Shown: piece by piece, positions 30,865-33,449 of the stretch
Numbering within the stretch: the first letter of the stretch is position 1
How the letters are laid out: the number at the start of each line of letters is the position of its first letter
Assembly (NCBI GenBank): GCA_913061025.1
Contig: CAJXUJ010000002.1
Location: 1-33,449, forward strand
Direction of reading: 5' to 3'
Length of the DNA stretch: 33,449 nucleotides
DNA from: an uncultured Actinomycetes bacterium
GTDB lineage: Bacteria > Actinomycetota > Actinomycetes > S36-B12
Made by a program: the position numbers and the translations under genes
Notes under the pieces: model-generated
The model's database searches: none
The model's input: the letters and a program-made list of their open reading frames with translations, nothing else
Told to the model about the DNA's origin: nothing

Positions 30865-33449
30865 GTGACCGGCACTTCACCGGCAGAGAGATACGCGGCC
30901 TCTCGCCAACGAGCCACCCAGCCGGAGCTTGAGGCTTTCGCGCTGCAGTACGACTTCGGTCTGGACGACTTCCAGCGAGCCGCGTGTAGGGCTCTGGAGA
31001 ATGGATCCGGTGTCCTGGTGGCGGCACCGACCGGATCTGGCAAAACGGTGGTCGGCGAGTTCGCGGTGCACCTTGCCCTGAAACATGGGGGCAAGTGCTT
31101 CTACACGACTCCCATCAAGGCCTTGTCCAACCAGAAATTCGCGGAACTCGTCGAGCGCTACGGAAGCGATGCTGTCGGCCTCCTGACCGGCGACAACTCG
31201 ATCAACGGTGAAGCCCCCATCGTCGTGATGACAACCGAGGTCCTGCGCAACATGCTCTACGCAGGATCTTCGACCACTGCATCGCTGCGCTACGTCGTGA
31301 TGGACGAGGTCCACTACCTAGCGGATCGATTCCGCGGGGCCGTCTGGGAAGAGGTGATCATTCACCTTCCTCCGACCGTCACCGTCGTCGCCCTGAGCGC
31401 CACCGTCTCCAATGCCGAGGAATTCGGAGCGTGGTTATCGGCCGTTCGTGGATCCACGGAGATCATCGTCGAGGAACACCGACCCGTCCCGCTCTGGCAG
31501 CACGTGATGGCCGGGCACCACCTCTACGACCTCTTCACCGATGAGGGGCAGGTCAACCCCGAGTTGATCGCACTCGGGAGACGGTCACGCTCAGCCGCCG
31601 GCCGGTACGGCTCACGGGGGCGGTCCCGGGCGCGATCGCGCCGACCGCGACGCGATTCCCTCACACCGTGGCGCAGCGACGTCATCGGCGAACTTTCCGC
31701 AGATGGATTGCTTCCGTGCATCTACTTCCTGTTCAGCCGTGCCGGCTGTGATGACGCCGTCGAGCAGTGCCTGCGAGCAGGTATCCGGCTGACGTCGTCG
31801 AGCGAACGCGAGATCATCCGTTCGGTCGTGGCCGCCGGGACCATGGGAATCTCCGACGACGATCTCGCCGCCCTCGGGTACGTGGACTGGTCCGAGGCCC
31901 TGGAGCGGGGCATCGCCGCGCATCACGCCGGGATGCTCCCCGCGTTCAAGGAAATCATCGAGGACCTGTTCCAGCGCGGGCTCATCAAGGTTGTTTTCGC
32001 AACCGAGACATTGGCGCTCGGCATCAACATGCCGGCTCGCAGCGTGGTGTTGGAACGACTGGTCAAGTGGAATGGTGAAGCCCACGTCGATCTGACGGCG
32101 GGGGAATACACGCAGCTCACCGGCAGAGCCGGCCGTCGTGGGATCGATGTGGAGGGGCATGCGGTTGTGCTGTGGTCCGACGAGTTGGATCCCGAGGTCC
32201 TCGCCGGCCTCGCATCCACGCGTACCTATCCGCTGAAGTCCTCGTTTCGAGCCTCGTTCAACATGGCGATCCACCTCGTCGGTCAACTGGGCCGCGCCCG
32301 CGCCCGTGAGGTTCTGGAGACCAGTTTCGCCCAGTTCCAGGCCGATCAGTCCGTCGTCGGTCTCGCTGCTGAATCCCGCAAACTCCGGCAGGCGCAGCGG
32401 GGCTACGTCGAGTCGATGACGTGTCATCTGGGCGACTTCACCGAATATGCGCACCTTCGAGAGGAACTCTCCCGTAGCGAGAAAAACGCGGGGCGATCTG
32501 CCAGCGCGGCCCGCAAGCACGGCGCAGAAGAGACACTCGCGTCATTGCGACCCGGGGACGTCATCAACATCCCTCGAGGCAAGAGAGCCGGGCCGGCGGT
32601 GGTTATCTCTGCGGCGGAGCGTCCGCAGGATCCACGCCCTCAGGTACTCACGCACGAACGACAGGTTCGTCGAATCTCCACGATCGAGGTGCCGTTCGCC
32701 ATCCCCACGTTGGGCCGGGTCAAGGTCCCGCGTCACTTCACCGCCAAGGACGCAAGCATGCGGCGCGATTTGGCCCGTCGAGCCATCGATGTCGCCGAAT
32801 CCGCGGATGTCGTTGCCGAGGTGCCCCGGACATCAGAGACCGACGACGACATCAGCCGGCTGCGTGCCTCGCTGCGTGCCCACCCGTGTCACGGCTGCGA
32901 GGAGCGCGAAGCCCATGCCCGCTGGGCCGAGCGGTATTTCCGAACCGAACGTCAGCTTCACGATCTCGACCGACGAATCGCCACCCGCACGCACAGCATC
33001 TCCCGCCAGTTCGACAGGGTGTGCGACACCTTGGTGCACTTGGGTTACCTCGAGGGTTCTGGCGACGCCATCACCGTCACCGAAGACGGTCGAATGCTCG
33101 GCTGGCTGTACTCGGAGTCTGATCTGCTCATCGCCGAGTGCTTGCGCGCCGGGGCGTGGAACGACCTCGAACCACACGAACTCGCAGCGGTCGTCTCAGC
33201 CATCGTGTACGAAAGTCGACGACCAGAAGGTGACGTCAGACCTGCGGTCCCCGGCGGAAATGTCGAGAAGGCCATCGATGGGCTGTACCGGACATGGGCT
33301 CGACTCAGCGACATCCAGCGCGCCAACAAACTAGGTGCCGGACCGGAGCCCGACGCGGGGCTTGTGTGGGCGGTGTACCGCTGGGCTCGCGGCGCGTCAC
33401 TCCTGACGGTGCTGACGAGTAACGATGTCAGCGCCGGTGACTTCGTGCG
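30865..33449 (+). CDS. helY: HelY-type superfamily II DEAD/H-box helicase (3' end missing)
   Basis: An 861-residue partial protein open to the right edge, related to Ski2/Mtr4 RNA helicases. Seen: APTGSGKT at 54-61 (Walker A), TTPIKALSNQK, DEVH at 147-150, LSATVSNAEEFGAWL, an Arg/Ser-rich linker at about 239-264, FLFSRAGCDDAV, HHAGMLPAFKEIIEDLF, FATETLALGINMPAR and QLTGRAGRRGID, then the C-terminal DSHCT-like region with RIYSESDLL-like LYSESDLLIAECLRAGAW. Compared with Mycobacterium HelY of about 900 residues, only some 45 are lacking. The GTG start at 30865 has TAGGCT with a 6-base gap; GTG at 30862 is an alternative. Its RNA substrate is unknown. Confidence 0.95.
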   Translation, partial: MTGTSPAERYAASRQRATQPELEAFALQYDFGLDDFQRAACRALENGSGVLVAAPTGSGKTVVGEFAVHLALKHGGKCFYTTPIKALSNQKFAELVERYGSDAVGLLTGDNSINGEAPIVVMTTEVLRNMLYAGSSTTASLRYVVMDEVHYLADRFRGAVWEEVIIHLPPTVTVVALSATVSNAEEFGAWLSAVRGSTEIIVEEHRPVPLWQHVMAGHHLYDLFTDEGQVNPELIALGRRSRSAAGRYGSRGRSRARSRRPRRDSLTPWRSDVIGELSADGLLPCIYFLFSRAGCDDAVEQCLRAGIRLTSSSEREIIRSVVAAGTMGISDDDLAALGYVDWSEALERGIAAHHAGMLPAFKEIIEDLFQRGLIKVVFATETLALGINMPARSVVLERLVKWNGEAHVDLTAGEYTQLTGRAGRRGIDVEGHAVVLWSDELDPEVLAGLASTRTYPLKSSFRASFNMAIHLVGQLGRARAREVLETSFAQFQADQSVVGLAAESRKLRQAQRGYVESMTCHLGDFTEYAHLREELSRSEKNAGRSASAARKHGAEETLASLRPGDVINIPRGKRAGPAVVISAAERPQDPRPQVLTHERQVRRISTIEVPFAIPTLGRVKVPRHFTAKDASMRRDLARRAIDVAESADVVAEVPRTSETDDDISRLRASLRAHPCHGCEEREAHARWAERYFRTERQLHDLDRRIATRTHSISRQFDRVCDTLVHLGYLEGSGDAITVTEDGRMLGWLYSESDLLIAECLRAGAWNDLEPHELAAVVSAIVYESRRPEGDVRPAVPGGNVEKAIDGLYRTWARLSDIQRANKLGAGPEPDAGLVWAVYRWARGASLLTVLTSNDVSAGDFV

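Noticed and set aside
31612..32520. Minus-strand open frame of 302 codons
   Set aside because: It is antisense to the helY helicase core, including the GRAGRRG motif region, with no recognisable domain.
32447..33334. Plus-strand open frame of 295 codons
   Set aside because: It is an out-of-frame shadow of helY, rich in Ser, Arg and Pro with no fold-like pattern.

Overview
The window is a GC-rich, densely packed stretch of an actinobacterial chromosome. Three independent markers support this: a complete Pup-proteasome gene set (arc/mpa, dop, pup, prcB, prcA, pafA, pafB, pafC), the mycothiol ligase mshC, and an F420-type LLM oxidoreductase. The gene order (uppP, MSMEG_4193-type phosphatase, DUF3090, SCO1664 family, mshC, then recB-like/trmI, arc, dop, pup, prcBA, pafA, FKBPs, pafBC, tatAC, helY) follows, from memory, the conserved order known from Mycobacterium (the Rv2092c-Rv2136c neighbourhood) and Streptomyces. 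I cannot name the genus. I see no mobile element, CRISPR array, phage gene or rRNA.

Layout. 1-2300: an edge fragment, an enoyl-CoA hydratase-family gene (-), and small membrane or acidic proteins. 2298-5460: GluQRS (-), a secreted histidine phosphatase, tRNA-Leu(GAG) (-), an M20 peptidase and a DUF5703 protein (-). 5489-9443: aldo/keto reductase (-), LLM oxidoreductase plus uppP, and a CorA-type transporter (-). 9539-12852: phosphatase, DUF3090, a PI3/4-kinase-like SCO1664 protein and mshC. 12905-17467: pgi plus a small unknown protein, a PAC2 protein and alpha/beta hydrolase (-), and a HAD phosphatase. 17489-25769: Fe-S RecB-like nuclease (-), trmI, arc, dop, pup, prcB, prcA and pafA. 25794-33449: a lipoprotein FKBP, a cytosolic FKBP, pafB, pafC, tatA, tatC, a lipid kinase and helY, which runs off the right edge.

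How the genes work together. PrcB and PrcA form the 20S core and ARC is its ring ATPase. Pup ends in GGQ, so Dop must deamidate it before PafA ligates it to substrates; Dop also depupylates. PafB and PafC are WYL regulators of the mycobacterial DNA-damage response. A PAC2 protein, related to proteasome assembly chaperones, lies about 4 kb upstream of arc. TatA and TatC form a minimal twin-arginine translocase.

The most striking feature outside the genes is regulatory. About fifteen transcription-unit heads have a TAnnnT-like -10 hexamer ending six (once seven) bases before the start codon and no Shine-Dalgarno sequence. This predicts widespread leaderless transcription, including for pup, pafA, mshC and helY. 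In three places (trmI/arc, pafC/tatA, lipid kinase/helY) the upstream stop codon TAG forms the first half of the predicted -10 box. I found no clearly new system. The best candidate for undescribed biology is the conserved phosphatase/DUF3090/kinase-like trio in front of mshC.
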